Shown here one piece after another: positions 7,903 through 15,863 of a stretch of 44,819 nt of DNA. The DNA is taken from assembly GCF_006335115.1 (NCBI RefSeq), contig NZ_VDMJ01000006.1:219883-264701 (forward strand). Direction: 5' to 3'. Positions within the stretch are counted from its first letter, which is position 1, and each line of letters begins with the position of its first letter. The notes below the pieces were generated by a model. It was given only the letters and a program-made list of their open reading frames with translations, made no database searches and was not told where the DNA came from. The translations under genes and the position numbers were made by a program. The DNA comes from Streptomyces sp. NP160 (lineage in GTDB: Bacteria > Actinomycetota > Actinomycetes > Actinomycetales > Quadrisphaeraceae).

Positions 7903-7950
7903 ATGACAACCGTTCTCGTCATGGGCGCGCTGGGGCGGTGCTTGATCATA
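7903..7950 (-). promoter_or_regulatory. Promoter and candidate metal-responsive operator of the pacL1-ctpC operon
   Basis: On the minus strand a clear -10 box TATGAT occupies 7950-7945, about 90 bases upstream of the PacL1-like start. Just downstream (7922-7903) lies the imperfect palindrome ATGACAACCGTTCTCGTCAT (forward-strand reading), with matching ATGAC/GTCAT arms. Its size and position after the start point suit a repressor of the Zur/Fur or ArsR/SmtB class. Which regulator binds is inference; no regulator gene is adjacent. Confidence 0.5.
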
Positions 7951-8037
7951 GGACCGGCGCAGGATGGTCATCCCGGCGTCGGCCGCTGGTCACCCGCGGG
8001 TGGCCCACCGGACCGGCGGCGCGCCCAGCCTGGCCGC

Positions 8038-9156
8038 GTGAGGGTCGCGATCGTCACCGACTCGTTCCTGCCCGCGATGAACGGCGTGGTCCGCTCCGTG
8101 CTCCGGGTGCTCGAGCACCTCCAGCGCGAGGGCCACGCAGCGCTCGTGGTGTGCGCCAGCCCGGGCGCCCCCCGGACCGTGCACGGCGCGATGGTGGTCG
8201 ACGTCCCCTCCCTGGGGCTGCCCGGCTACACCGAGGTCCGGGTGCCGCTGCCGTCGGCGACCCGGCTGCGCGCCGTGCTCGCCGCCTTCGCCCCCGACGT
8301 CGTCCACCTGGCCTCGCCCTTCGGCCTGGGCGGCACCGCCGCGCGCGCGGCCAACGGCCTCGGCGTGCCCGTGGTCGCCGTCTTCCAGACCGACGTCGCC
8401 GGCTTCGCCAGCCGCTACCCCCTGACCGCGAGGATCGGCACCGCCCAGGAGGCGGCCTGGCGGCGGGTGGAGGCGATCCACCGCCGGGCGGAGCTGACGC
8501 TCGCCCCCACCGCCACCGTGGCCGGGCAGCTGCGGGCCCGCGGCATCCCGCGGACCCGCGTGTGGGCGCGCGGCGTGGACGACGCCTTCGACCCGGCCCG
8601 CCGCGACCCCGCCCTGCGCGCCCGCCTCGCCCCGCACGGCGAGGCGCTGGTCGGCTACGTCGGGCGCCTGGCGCCGGAGAAGCGCCTGGAGGACCTCGCC
8701 GTCCTGACCGGGGTCCCGGGGACGCGGCTCGTGGTGGTGGGGGACGGGCCGTCGCGGGCGCGGCTGCAGACCCTCCTGCCCGACGCCGCCTTCCTGGGCC
8801 AGCTGGCCGGGGAGCGCCTCGCCGCCGCCGTCGCCAGCCTCGACGTGTTCGTCCACACCGGGGAGCACGAGACCTTCTGCCAGGCCGCCCAGGAGGCCCT
8901 CGCCAGCGGCGTGCCCGTGGTCGCGCCCGCCGCGGGCGGCCTGCTCGACCTGGTGGACCCCAGCCGCACCGGCTGGCTGTACGCCCCCGGCGACCTCGCC
9001 GGCCTGCGCGGGCACGTCGCCGACCTCGCCGGTGACGCCGCCAAGCGCCGGGCGCTGGGCGAAGCCGCCCGCGAGCGCACCCGCGGGCGCACCTGGAGCG
9101 CGCTGTGCGGGCAGCTGCTCGAGCACTACCGCGACGCGCTGTCCGTCACGGTCTGA
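8038..9156 (+). CDS. GT4 glycosyltransferase, MgtA/PimB-like mannosyltransferase
   Basis: A 372-aa GT-B glycosyltransferase. The N-terminal domain opens VRVAIVTDSFLPAMNGVVRS, the glycine-loop opening typical of MgtA/PimB-type alpha-mannosyltransferases that act on glycolipids. DVVHLASPFGLGG and VFQTDVAGFASRY follow. The C-terminal nucleotide-sugar domain has YVGRLAPEKRLEDL, VVVGDGPSRARL, and the EX7E-like block GEHETFCQAAQEALASGVPV. No membrane helix is present, so it would act at the cytoplasmic face, probably with GDP-mannose on a lipid or glycolipid acceptor; the donor is inferred from the family. CAGCCT ends exactly six bases before GTG 8038, suggesting leaderless expression. It stands alone, flanked by oppositely oriented genes. 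Confidence 0.87.
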   Translation: MRVAIVTDSFLPAMNGVVRSVLRVLEHLQREGHAALVVCASPGAPRTVHGAMVVDVPSLGLPGYTEVRVPLPSATRLRAVLAAFAPDVVHLASPFGLGGTAARAANGLGVPVVAVFQTDVAGFASRYPLTARIGTAQEAAWRRVEAIHRRAELTLAPTATVAGQLRARGIPRTRVWARGVDDAFDPARRDPALRARLAPHGEALVGYVGRLAPEKRLEDLAVLTGVPGTRLVVVGDGPSRARLQTLLPDAAFLGQLAGERLAAAVASLDVFVHTGEHETFCQAAQEALASGVPVVAPAAGGLLDLVDPSRTGWLYAPGDLAGLRGHVADLAGDAAKRRALGEAARERTRGRTWSALCGQLLEHYRDALSVTV

Positions 9157-9195
9157 GCGCCCGGCGTCACGGACTCCCGAGCTCAGGGGTCGAGC

Positions 9196-9501
9196 TCAGA
9201 GGTCGAGCACGTGGTGGGCGCCCATGACCACCAGCATCTGGCGCGCCGTGCCGTGGAGCCCCTCGAGCCGCAGCCGGTGCGGGCGCACCTGGCGCGAGAG
9301 CCCGATGAGGAAGCCCAGCCCGGCGGAGTCGACGAAGCCCACCTCGTGCAGGTCGACCACGCGCACCCCGGCCAGCTGCTCCGGGGCCAGGCGGTGGCCG
9401 GCGACCGCGTAGACGTCGATGTCCCCGCTCAGCACCAGCCGGCCGGGGTCGGCGGGGTCGAGCGCCATGCCCGGCGGCTGGGGCGACTCGTCAGCGGACA
9501 C
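9196..9501 (-). CDS. STAS-domain anti-sigma-factor antagonist (RsbV/SpoIIAA-like)
   Basis: A 101-aa single-domain protein. RLVLSGDIDVYAV is the first strand pair of STAS, and VVDLHEVGFVDSAGLGFLIG contains the phosphorylatable serine (about residue 59) in the D-S-x-G context. The protein would bind an RsbW-type kinase when dephosphorylated and release a sigma factor. Plausible partners in this window are the HATPase at 23353 and the SpoIIE phosphatases at 33770 and 36625, but they are not linked. GTG at 9501 is preferred over GTG 9531 because CAGCAT ends exactly six bases upstream and the STAS domain starts shortly after it. Confidence 0.85.
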   Translation of the reverse strand: MSADESPQPPGMALDPADPGRLVLSGDIDVYAVAGHRLAPEQLAGVRVVDLHEVGFVDSAGLGFLIGLSRQVRPHRLRLEGLHGTARQMLVVMGAHHVLDL

Positions 9502-9596
9502 CCGGCCATGCTGGCCCACCCGGCGGCTCACCGCACAGGCACCCCGGCCCGGCGCGCCTCCCGGCCCCCGGGGGCCACCCGTGCGACGGTGATCGG

Positions 9597-10595
9597 GTGG
9601 GCGCGGCTCTGGTGCGGCGGGCTGCCGCCTCGGCGGTGGCCGGCGCGCTGACCCTGGGCGCGCTCGCCGCCTCCGTGGTCGCCCCGCCGCCGGCGCAGGC
9701 GGCCACCGCCCCCGCGCGCTGGTGGGGCCCGGACCGCTACGCCACCGCCGCGGCGGTCTCCCGCGAGGCCTTCCCCGACGGCGCGCACGACGTCGTGGTG
9801 GTGAGCGGCACCCGCTTCCCCGACGCCCTCGCCGCTGCGCCCCTGGCGGCGCAGCTGGGCGGCCCGGTGCTCACCGTGCCGCCGGGGCCGCTGCCCGCCG
9901 TCGTGCGCACCGAGCTGGAGCGGCTCTCCCCGGCGGTGGTGCACGTGGTGGGCGGCTCCGCGGTGGTGGGGGACGACGTGGCGCAGCAGCTGGCCCCGCT
10001 GGCCTCCGAGGGCGTGGTGCGGCTGCAGGGGGCCGACCGCTACGAGACCGCGGCGTCCGTGGCCACCACGGACTTCTCCGGCGCCTCGGAGGTCGTGCTC
10101 GCCTCGGGGCAGGACTTCCCCGACGCGCTCGCCGCCGGCTCCGCCGGGGCTGCGCTGGGCTCCCCGCTCCTGCTCACCGAGCGCGGCGCGCTCCCCGGCC
10201 CCACCAGGGCGGCGCTGACGGCGCTCGCGCCGACGCGCATCACGCTGGTGGGCGGACCCGCGGTGGTCACCCCGGACGTGCAGCAGCAGCTGCGGGCGCT
10301 GCTGCCGGACACCGTGGTGGTCCGGCTCTCCGGCGACGACCGCTACGCCACCGCCGCGGCGGTGGCGCGCGACACGTGGGAGTCGGTGCCCTCGACCCTG
10401 CTCGCCAGCGGGGAGGTCTTCCCCGACGCCCTCGCCGGCGCCGCGCTCGGCGCCCCGCTCCTGCTCACCCGCCGCGACTGCCTGCCCGCGGCCACCGCCA
10501 AGGCCTACGCCGACCTCGGCGTGCAGCAGGTCACCGGCCTCGGCGGAGCGGCCGTGCTGTCCGACGCCTCGCTGACGGCCACCCCCTGCCGGTGA
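9597..10595 (+). CDS. Secreted protein with three cell-wall-binding repeats (CWB2, PF04122)
   Basis: A 332-aa exported protein. The signal peptide has an Arg pair, a hydrophobic core (ASAVAGALTLGALAASVVA) and a probable cut after PAQAA. Three consecutive CWB2 modules follow, each starting with a DRYATAAAV or DRYETAASV motif (near residues 46, 146 and 250). Each continues with a VVVSG/VLASG strand, the FPDALAAA/FPDALAAG/FPDALAGA motif, and a VVGG/LVGG/GLGG turn. In Clostridium, three CWB2 modules form a trimeric unit that binds secondary wall polymers. No enzymatic domain is present, so the protein may be a bare wall-binding unit. GACGGT ends six bases before GTG 9597, fitting a leaderless start. 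It converges on the aminotransferase gene. Confidence 0.88.
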   Translation: MGAALVRRAAASAVAGALTLGALAASVVAPPPAQAATAPARWWGPDRYATAAAVSREAFPDGAHDVVVVSGTRFPDALAAAPLAAQLGGPVLTVPPGPLPAVVRTELERLSPAVVHVVGGSAVVGDDVAQQLAPLASEGVVRLQGADRYETAASVATTDFSGASEVVLASGQDFPDALAAGSAGAALGSPLLLTERGALPGPTRAALTALAPTRITLVGGPAVVTPDVQQQLRALLPDTVVVRLSGDDRYATAAAVARDTWESVPSTLLASGEVFPDALAGAALGAPLLLTRRDCLPAATAKAYADLGVQQVTGLGGAAVLSDASLTATPCR

Positions 10596-10611
10596 CGGGG
10601 ACCACCGGGGA

Positions 10612-11817
10612 TCAGGACGACGACGGGCGCAGCCGGGAGGTGAAGCGCCGCAGCCTCGCCAGCCCCTCCACCAGGTCGGCGCGCGAGGCCGCGTACGACA
10701 GGCGCACGTGCGTCTCGGCGGTCGCAGCGCCGAAGTCCCGTCCCGGCGTCAGCGCCACGTGCTCCTCGGCCAGCAGCCGCTCGCACAGCTCCCACGCCCC
10801 CAGGCCCGTGGCGGAGACGTCGACGTAGGCGTAGAAGGCGCCGTCGGGGGCCACCGGCACCTCGAGCCCCGCGCGCCCGAGCCCGTCCAGCACCAGCGCC
10901 CGGCGCTCGAGCAGCTCCAGCCGCCGCTGCTCCACCAGCGCCAGGGACTCAGGGGTGAAGACCGCCAGCGCCGCGTGCTGGGCCGGTGTGGAGGCGCAGA
11001 TGAAGAAGTTGGCGGCCATCCGCTCCACGGCCTCCACCGCCCGCTCGGGCACCACGGCCCAGCCGAGCCGCCACCCCGTCATCCCCGTGTGCTTGGAGAA
11101 GCTGCCGATGACGACTGCGTCGTCGTCCAGCGCCAGCGCGCTGCGCGGCGGCGCGCCGTCCACGGGGTCGGCCAGGTCCAGGTAGATCTCGTCCACCACG
11201 CACCAGGCCCCGCGCTCGCGCGCCAGCCGGCAGACGGCCGCGAGCTCCGCCGGGTCCACCGTGGTCCCGGTCGGGTTCGAGGGGGTGGCCACCAGCAGCG
11301 CGCGGGTCGCCGGCGTCCACGCGGCCGCCGCTGCGGCCGCCGACAGCTGGTAGCGGGTGGCGGGGGTGGTGGGCACCTCCACCGCTCGTCCCCCGAGCGC
11401 CCTGACGATCTGCCGGTTGCACGGGTAGGAGGGGTCGGCCATGAGGACGTCGTCGCCCGGGTCCACGACCAGGGCCGTCACGAGCACCAGCGCCGCCGAC
11501 GCCCCCGAGGTGATGACCACCCGCCGCGGGTCCACGTCCACCCCGTGGCGCTCGCGGTAGCGCCGGGCCACGGCCTCGCGCAGCGCCGGCAGGCCCAGCG
11601 CCGGGGTGTACGGCAGCGGCCGCCCGTCGGTCACCGCGTGCAGCGCCGCGAGGACGGCGGGCGGAGCGCCCTCGTCGGGCTCGCCCAGGCTGAGGGCCAC
11701 CACGTGGTGCCCCTGGGCGCGCAGCTCGGCGGCGCGAGCGGCGAACGCCATGGCGTGGAAGGGCTCGACGGCCAGGGCGCGGCGCGAGGGGCTGGGCGGT
11801 GCGAGCGGGGCTGCCAC
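10612..11817 (-). CDS. Class I/II PLP-dependent aminotransferase
   Basis: A 401-aa fold-type I aminotransferase. [17 protein letters not shown] is the N-terminal substrate loop and [18 protein letters not shown] the usual following helix. [11 protein letters not shown] binds the cofactor phosphate, SNPTGTTVD contains the conserved Asn, and [10 protein letters not shown] has the Asp that contacts the pyridine nitrogen. [19 protein letters not shown] contains the Schiff-base lysine and phosphate-binding arginine. Near the C-terminus [13 protein letters not shown] carries the substrate-carboxylate arginine. The specific amino acid cannot be deduced; aspartate or aromatic/branched-chain specificity is possible. 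On the minus strand, CAGCCT ends exactly six bases before GTG 11817, supporting this start and a leaderless transcript. Confidence 0.88.
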   Translation of the reverse strand: MAAPLAPPSPSRRALAVEPFHAMAFAARAAELRAQGHHVVALSLGEPDEGAPPAVLAALHAVTDGRPLPYTPALGLPALREAVARRYRERHGVDVDPRRVVITSGASAALVLVTALVVDPGDDVLMADPSYPCNRQIVRALGGRAVEVPTTPATRYQLSAAAAAAAWTPATRALLVATPSNPTGTTVDPAELAAVCRLARERGAWCVVDEIYLDLADPVDGAPPRSALALDDDAVVIGSFSKHTGMTGWRLGWAVVPERAVEAVERMAANFFICASTPAQHAALAVFTPESLALVEQRRLELLERRALVLDGLGRAGLEVPVAPDGAFYAYVDVSATGLGAWELCERLLAEEHVALTPGRDFGAATAETHVRLSYAASRADLVEGLARLRRFTSRLRPSSS

Positions 11818-11950
11818 CCGCGCAGGCTGCCACGTCCGCCGGGCTGCCCATGACTCGCGCGGTGCTTGCCCTCCAGGTGGAGGCCCCCCGGCCCGATGTC
11901 GACAGGACCCGGGTCGTGACCGTGCTCGGGGCTGGGGGAGGAGGACGACC

Positions 11951-13516
11951 GTGTGGGGACGAGCTGGGGGACGGCCGGGAAGCGGTGCCGGGGTGCAGCA
12001 CCCGCGTGACGTGGAGGCCCTCGAGGCGGTGCTGACCGCGCTCGACGCCCCGATGGTCGACGAGCTGGAGGTGCAGGTCCGCATCTCGCAGGTGCTGGCC
12101 CAGCAGCTGCGCTGCACGTACGCCGCCGTGTGGGTCCCCGACGCCACCGGGGAGTTCGTGCTGCGCGCGGCCAGCGGCTCCCTCGCGAGCCGCGTGGAGG
12201 GGGGTGGCGCGCTGGGCCTGCGGGCCTCGACCGTCGCCGGTCCGGACCACCGCACGGTGATGGCGGTGACCCACCCCGTGAGGCTGCCGCTCGCAGCCGG
12301 CACCAGCCGCGCCGCGGAGCGCTGCGAGCGGTTCGTGCGCGCCGGGGCGACGCACGGCGCGCTGCTGCCGATCGTCGAGGACGGCCGCACCGTCGCGCTC
12401 CACGAGCTGCGCGGCACGGTCCCGCTGCCCTTCTTCGACGGCCGCGAGGAGAAGTGGGCCGCCATCTCGCGCATCGCCGCGCACGTGGTCGGCACCGTCC
12501 GCGCGCGCCGCGACACCGCGCAGGTGCTCGAGGACCGCGAGGCGGTGACCACCGTGGTCACCGCCGTCAACGCGGCGCGCAGCCGCGAGGAGGTGCTGAG
12601 CCGCGCTCTCGACTCCGTGCGCTCGGCCTTCGGGTGGGCCTACGGCTCGTTCTGGGCGATGGACACCGCCGCGCGCGAGCTGCGCTTCGCGCAGGAGTCC
12701 GGGTCCGCCGGTGAGGAGTTCCGCCGCGTCACCCTGGCCGCGTCCTTCGCCGAGGGCGTCGGGCTGTCCGGCCGCGCCTGGCGCGCGCGGGACCTGGTGG
12801 CGGTGGAGGACCTCGGCGAGATCACGGACTGCGTCCGCGCCCCTGCCGCCCAGCGCGCCGGTGTGCGCTCCGGCGTGTGCTTCCCGGTGGTCGTCGGCGG
12901 GGCGGTGATCGGGACGATGGACTTCTTCACCACCGTCACCACCACCCTGTCCGACTCCCGCGCCGCGGCGCTGCGGCAGGTGGCGGAGCTGGTGACGCTG
13001 CGCCTCGAGGCCCTGCAGCGCTCCGAGGACGACGTGCGCGCCGCCGGCGCCCTCTTCGACACGGTCTCGCGGCTGCGGTCGGCCTCCGACGACGCCGCCC
13101 GAGTGGGCGAGGCGGGTGCGGCGCAGGCCCGCGCGGTGGAGCAGGAGGTGCAGGCGCTCAGCGCGGCCTCGGCCGCCATCGGGGACATCATCAAGGTGAT
13201 CTCGTCCATCGCGGCGCAGACCAACCTGCTGGCCCTCAACGCCACCATCGAGGCGGCCCGCGCGGGTGAGGCCGGCCGAGGGTTCGCCGTGGTGGCGGGT
13301 GAGGTCAAGGAGCTCGCGCGGGCCACCGCCCAGGCCACCGAGGAGGTCGCGCAGCGCATCGCCGACATCCAGCGCTCCTCGACCTCGGTGGCGGAGGGCA
13401 TCACCGCCGCCGCCGCCACCATCGGGCAGCTGGACGCGGTGCAGGCGCGCACCGCCGACGTCCTGGCCGAGCAGGCCGCCATGGCGGGCGCCTTCGAGGG
13501 CGGCTCCACCCGCTGA
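11951..13516 (+). CDS. Soluble GAF-GAF methyl-accepting chemotaxis-like protein
   Basis: A 521-aa protein with no signal peptide or membrane helix. A first GAF-like domain covers about residues 30-185 and a second about 200-355 ([40 protein letters not shown]). The C-terminal 150 residues form a methyl-accepting signalling hairpin; its tip reads [16 protein letters not shown] and [13 protein letters not shown], the CheA/CheW contact region. There is no HAMP domain. GTG 11951 is strongly supported by GGAGGAGG six bases upstream. No chemotaxis genes occur in this window, so the output may be remote CheA or something unrelated. A hairpin terminator follows the stop. Confidence 0.88.
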   Translation: MWGRAGGRPGSGAGVQHPRDVEALEAVLTALDAPMVDELEVQVRISQVLAQQLRCTYAAVWVPDATGEFVLRAASGSLASRVEGGGALGLRASTVAGPDHRTVMAVTHPVRLPLAAGTSRAAERCERFVRAGATHGALLPIVEDGRTVALHELRGTVPLPFFDGREEKWAAISRIAAHVVGTVRARRDTAQVLEDREAVTTVVTAVNAARSREEVLSRALDSVRSAFGWAYGSFWAMDTAARELRFAQESGSAGEEFRRVTLAASFAEGVGLSGRAWRARDLVAVEDLGEITDCVRAPAAQRAGVRSGVCFPVVVGGAVIGTMDFFTTVTTTLSDSRAAALRQVAELVTLRLEALQRSEDDVRAAGALFDTVSRLRSASDDAARVGEAGAAQARAVEQEVQALSAASAAIGDIIKVISSIAAQTNLLALNATIEAARAGEAGRGFAVVAGEVKELARATAQATEEVAQRIADIQRSSTSVAEGITAAAATIGQLDAVQARTADVLAEQAAMAGAFEGGSTR

Positions 13517-13532
13517 CGCGCCCGACACGCAC

Positions 13533-13575
13533 CGACGAGGGCCGCTCTCCCCGCGCAGGGGAGCGGCCCTCGTCG
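13533..13575 (+). terminator. Hairpin terminator of the GAF-MCP gene
   Basis: Arms CGACGAGGGCCGCTC...CCCC and GGGGAGCGGCCCTCGTCG pair over 18 bases with a two-base bulge and a GCGCA loop, 17 bases after the stop codon. The ACGAGGGCCGC stem base is shared with the hairpin at 13781-13816. Confidence 0.75.
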
Positions 13576-13656
13576 TCCTGGTCCTGCTCCTCCCCCGTCA
13601 CCTGCTCGATCACCCCAGCGACGGGGTGGCAGGCCACCGCCGCCTCGTCCCATCTC

Positions 13657-13765
13657 GCACTTTCCGCGGAAAGTCCGCCAAGGACCCCCGCCCATGTGGC
13701 ACTTTCCGCGGAAAGTGCGCCAAGGACCCCCTCCCGGTTCGCGCTTTCGGCGGGAAGTGCGAACC
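13657..13765. repeat. Three palindromes in 42-bp tandem register
   Basis: The 20-base palindrome GCACTTTCCGCGGAAAGTGC is perfect at 13699-13718. A copy with one mismatch is at 13657-13676 and a diverged copy (GCGCTTTCGGCGGGAAGTGC) at 13741-13760, which is extended by GGTTC/GAACC arms to 13736-13765. The centres are exactly 42 bases apart. The first two units also share the spacer GCCAAGGACCCCC. They lie between two terminators in a convergent intergenic region, and no credible gene overlaps them. Confidence 0.8.
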
Positions 13766-13780
13766 AGGGGGAGGACGACG

Positions 13781-13816
13781 ACGAGGGCCGCCCGGCGGGT
13801 GCCGGGCGGCCCTCGT
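13781..13816. terminator. Strong hairpin terminator of the exosortase operon
   Basis: A perfect 16-base stem (ACGAGGGCCGCCCGGC and its complement) with a GGGT loop lies 30 bases beyond the wecB stop codon. It would end transcription of the minus-strand operon and could also stop read-through from the plus strand. Confidence 0.8.
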
Positions 13817-13845
13817 GCTGGACCCCGCCTGCGGGGGCGCAGGGC

Positions 13846-15042
13846 TCAGCCGTGCGGCGGCCGTCCCGCGGCGTCCGGGACGGTGGCGAGGAGCTCCTCG
13901 AAGGGGCGCAGCGGGCCGGCGAGCGGACCCGTGACGCCGAGGGCCAGGTCGGCGATGCGCTCGCCGGCCCGCCCGTCGCCGTAGGGGCTGGGCGTGCGGG
14001 CCAGCCTCGCCAGGTGCTCGGGGCGCAGCAGCTCCGCGGCCGCCTGCGCCACCCCGGCCGGACGCGACAGGCGGCAGAAGCCGGCCGCCACGCTCTCGGG
14101 GCGCTCGGTGGTGGTGCGCACCACCACCATGGGCCGGCCCAGGACGGTGACCTCCTCCTGCAGGCCACCGGAGTCCGAGACCACGAGCACCGCGCGCTCG
14201 ACCAGCGCCAGGAACGTCGCGTGGTCGACCGGCTCGACCAGGTGCACCGAGGCGGGCACCGGGAGGCCCCACGCGGTGATGCGGGCGGTGGTGCGCGGGT
14301 GCGCCGGCAGCAGCACGGGGGCCGGGAGGTCTCCCAGGGCGCCGAGCAGGGCGGTCAGGGCGGCGGGGTCGTCGGTGTTCTCCGGCCGGTGGACCGTGGC
14401 CAGCACCACGTCGTCCCGCTCGAGCCCGGCCCGGCGCAGCACGTCCTGCGCGGCCCGCGGGCCGTGCGGGCCCCGCAGCGACGCGTGCACCGCCTCCACC
14501 ACGGGGTTGCCCGTGACGTGGACGGCGTGGGGGTCGGTGCCGGCGCGCAGCAGGTTCGAGGCGCTCTCGGCGGTGGGGGCGCAGTGCACGTCGGCGAGGG
14601 CCCCGATGAGCAGGCGGTTGACCTCCTCCGGCATCCCGCGGTCCCCCGAGCGCAGTCCCGCCTCGACGTGCACCACGGGCAGGCCGAGGTAGTGCGCGGC
14701 CTGGGCGCCGGCGTTGGCGCTGTTGGTGTCGCCCTGGACCAGCACGGCGGAGGGAGCGAGCTCGCGCAGCTGCGCTGACAGGCCGACCACCATCGCGGCG
14801 ACCTGCTCGCCGCGGGCCAGGCCCGCCAGCGACGCGGCCGGTGCGGCGACGTCGGTGAGCCCGCACGCCTCCACGAAGGACCCGGCGAGCGCCCGGTCGT
14901 AGTGCTGGCCCGTGAGCAGCGTCCGGGCGCGGGCACCGCGCGCGGCGAGCGCGTGCACGACCGGCGCCATCTTGATGATCTCCGGTCGGGTGCCCATGAC
15001 GACGGCGACGGTCCGCCCGTCCGCGCGACCGCGGGAGCTCAC
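13846..15042 (-). CDS. wecB: UDP-N-acetylglucosamine 2-epimerase (non-hydrolysing)
   Basis: A 398-aa GT-B-fold epimerase that converts UDP-GlcNAc to UDP-ManNAc. VAVVMGTRPEIIKMAPVVHA is the family's N-terminal signature and LLTGQHYD and VQGDTNSA follow. VEAGLRSGDRGMPEEVNR holds catalytic residues, ATVHRPENTD and LPAHPRT line the UDP pocket, and VVSDSGGLQEEV binds the nucleotide in the C-terminal domain. Length matches the family. Its start overlaps the stop of the anchored-protein gene by four bases (GTGA), so it is the last gene of a five-gene translationally coupled operon. ManNAc or a derivative may feed the polymer made by the upstream GT2; that link is inference. There is no adjacent wecC. 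Confidence 0.92.
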   Translation of the reverse strand: MSSRGRADGRTVAVVMGTRPEIIKMAPVVHALAARGARARTLLTGQHYDRALAGSFVEACGLTDVAAPAASLAGLARGEQVAAMVVGLSAQLRELAPSAVLVQGDTNSANAGAQAAHYLGLPVVHVEAGLRSGDRGMPEEVNRLLIGALADVHCAPTAESASNLLRAGTDPHAVHVTGNPVVEAVHASLRGPHGPRAAQDVLRRAGLERDDVVLATVHRPENTDDPAALTALLGALGDLPAPVLLPAHPRTTARITAWGLPVPASVHLVEPVDHATFLALVERAVLVVSDSGGLQEEVTVLGRPMVVVRTTTERPESVAAGFCRLSRPAGVAQAAAELLRPEHLARLARTPSPYGDGRAGERIADLALGVTGPLAGPLRPFEELLATVPDAAGRPPHG

Positions 15043-15863
15043 GAGGCACCCCCGGCGGCGTGCGGCGCGGGGGCCGGCCGCAGCGCGCGGCGGGCGGCGC
15101 CCGCCACCACGGCGGCGCCGGCCAGCGCGATCGGCAGGCCCGCCGCGGGCACGGCGGGGGTGGGGACGACGACGGCGTTGCGTCCGCAGGTGACGGCGCC
15201 GACGCGCACCGCTGCGGTGCCCGACAGCAGGCCCAGCTGCAGCGCGGTGGTCGACACCGGGCCGGCGGTCGCCTGCGTGCCGGTGGACCCGGTGCTGACC
15301 GAGACGAGGCCGAGGAGGCTGCCGCTGGTGCCGGCGCTCACCGCGGCGGTGGCGCCGAGAGGTCCGGTGAGCTGGCCGCCGATGATGGTGGTCTTCGTCG
15401 ACGAGGTCCCGGTGCTGCTGGCGGTGCAGCTGGAGACGACGGCGTCAGCGGTCAGCACGACCGTCGACGTCAGGGCGATCCGCACCCCTCCGCTGCCGGC
15501 GCTGACGGCGCACGTCCCGCCCGGGCCCACCACCACGCCGCCCCCGCTGCCCACCAGGCCCGCGCACGAGCCCGAGAGGCCGGTGGCGAAGGCGCGCACG
15601 TCCGCCACCGCCACGCCGGCCGTGACGATGCTCTGACCGCCCAGCACCCCGCTCGGGGTGGGGCCCCGGTCGTCGGAGGTGCCGTCGCTGGAGGCCGAGA
15701 CCGGTGCGACGGCGAGGTTCGCACCCGCCGCCGTCGTGACCGTCAGCGGGCTCGCGGTGGCCTGCGAGGTGTCGGCCTGGGCGGCGCCCACCGGCACCGC
15801 CACGAGGGCGGCGGTGAGCACCGCGGCCGCCGTCGTCGTCCTCCGCCAGCTGGTCGTGCTCAT
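15039..15863 (-). CDS. Secreted Ser/Thr/Gly-rich protein with a PEP-CTERM-like C-terminal anchor; probable exosortase substrate
   Basis: A 274-aa protein. The signal peptide has Arg residues, the core AAAVLTAALVAVPVG and an AQA cleavage site near residue 30. The mature part is a low-complexity, beta-rich Ser/Thr/Gly/Val/Ala sequence with four cysteines (in GSCAGL, GTCAVS, SSCTAS and VTCGRN), enough for two disulfides. The C-terminus is tripartite: VPTPAVPAAGLP, a short hydrophobic helix (IALAGAAVVAGAA) and the basic cluster RRALR. This resembles PEP-CTERM-type sorting signals. The mature part is reminiscent of actinobacterial 'choice-of-anchor' proteins found next to exosortases. ATG 15863 overlaps the GT2 stop (ATGA) and has AGGAGGA upstream. 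Substrate status is inferred from sequence and context. Confidence 0.75.
   Translation of the reverse strand: MSTTSWRRTTTAAAVLTAALVAVPVGAAQADTSQATASPLTVTTAAGANLAVAPVSASSDGTSDDRGPTPSGVLGGQSIVTAGVAVADVRAFATGLSGSCAGLVGSGGGVVVGPGGTCAVSAGSGGVRIALTSTVVLTADAVVSSCTASSTGTSSTKTTIIGGQLTGPLGATAAVSAGTSGSLLGLVSVSTGSTGTQATAGPVSTTALQLGLLSGTAAVRVGAVTCGRNAVVVPTPAVPAAGLPIALAGAAVVAGAARRALRPAPAPHAAGGAS

Noticed and set aside
10949-13528. Very long open frame on the minus strand across the aminotransferase start and GAF-MCP gene
   Set aside because: Gly/Arg/His-rich translation with no domain; it is the antisense image of two real genes, common at this GC content.
13657-13765. CRISPR-like regular repeats
   Set aside because: The repeats are palindromes whose spacers are themselves partly repeated, only three units exist, and there are no cas genes.
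13610-15049. Second long minus-strand frame through wecB and the palindromes
   Set aside because: Arg/Ala/Pro-rich, no motif, and lies out of frame with the clear epimerase; it only appears open because stops are rare in GC-rich DNA.
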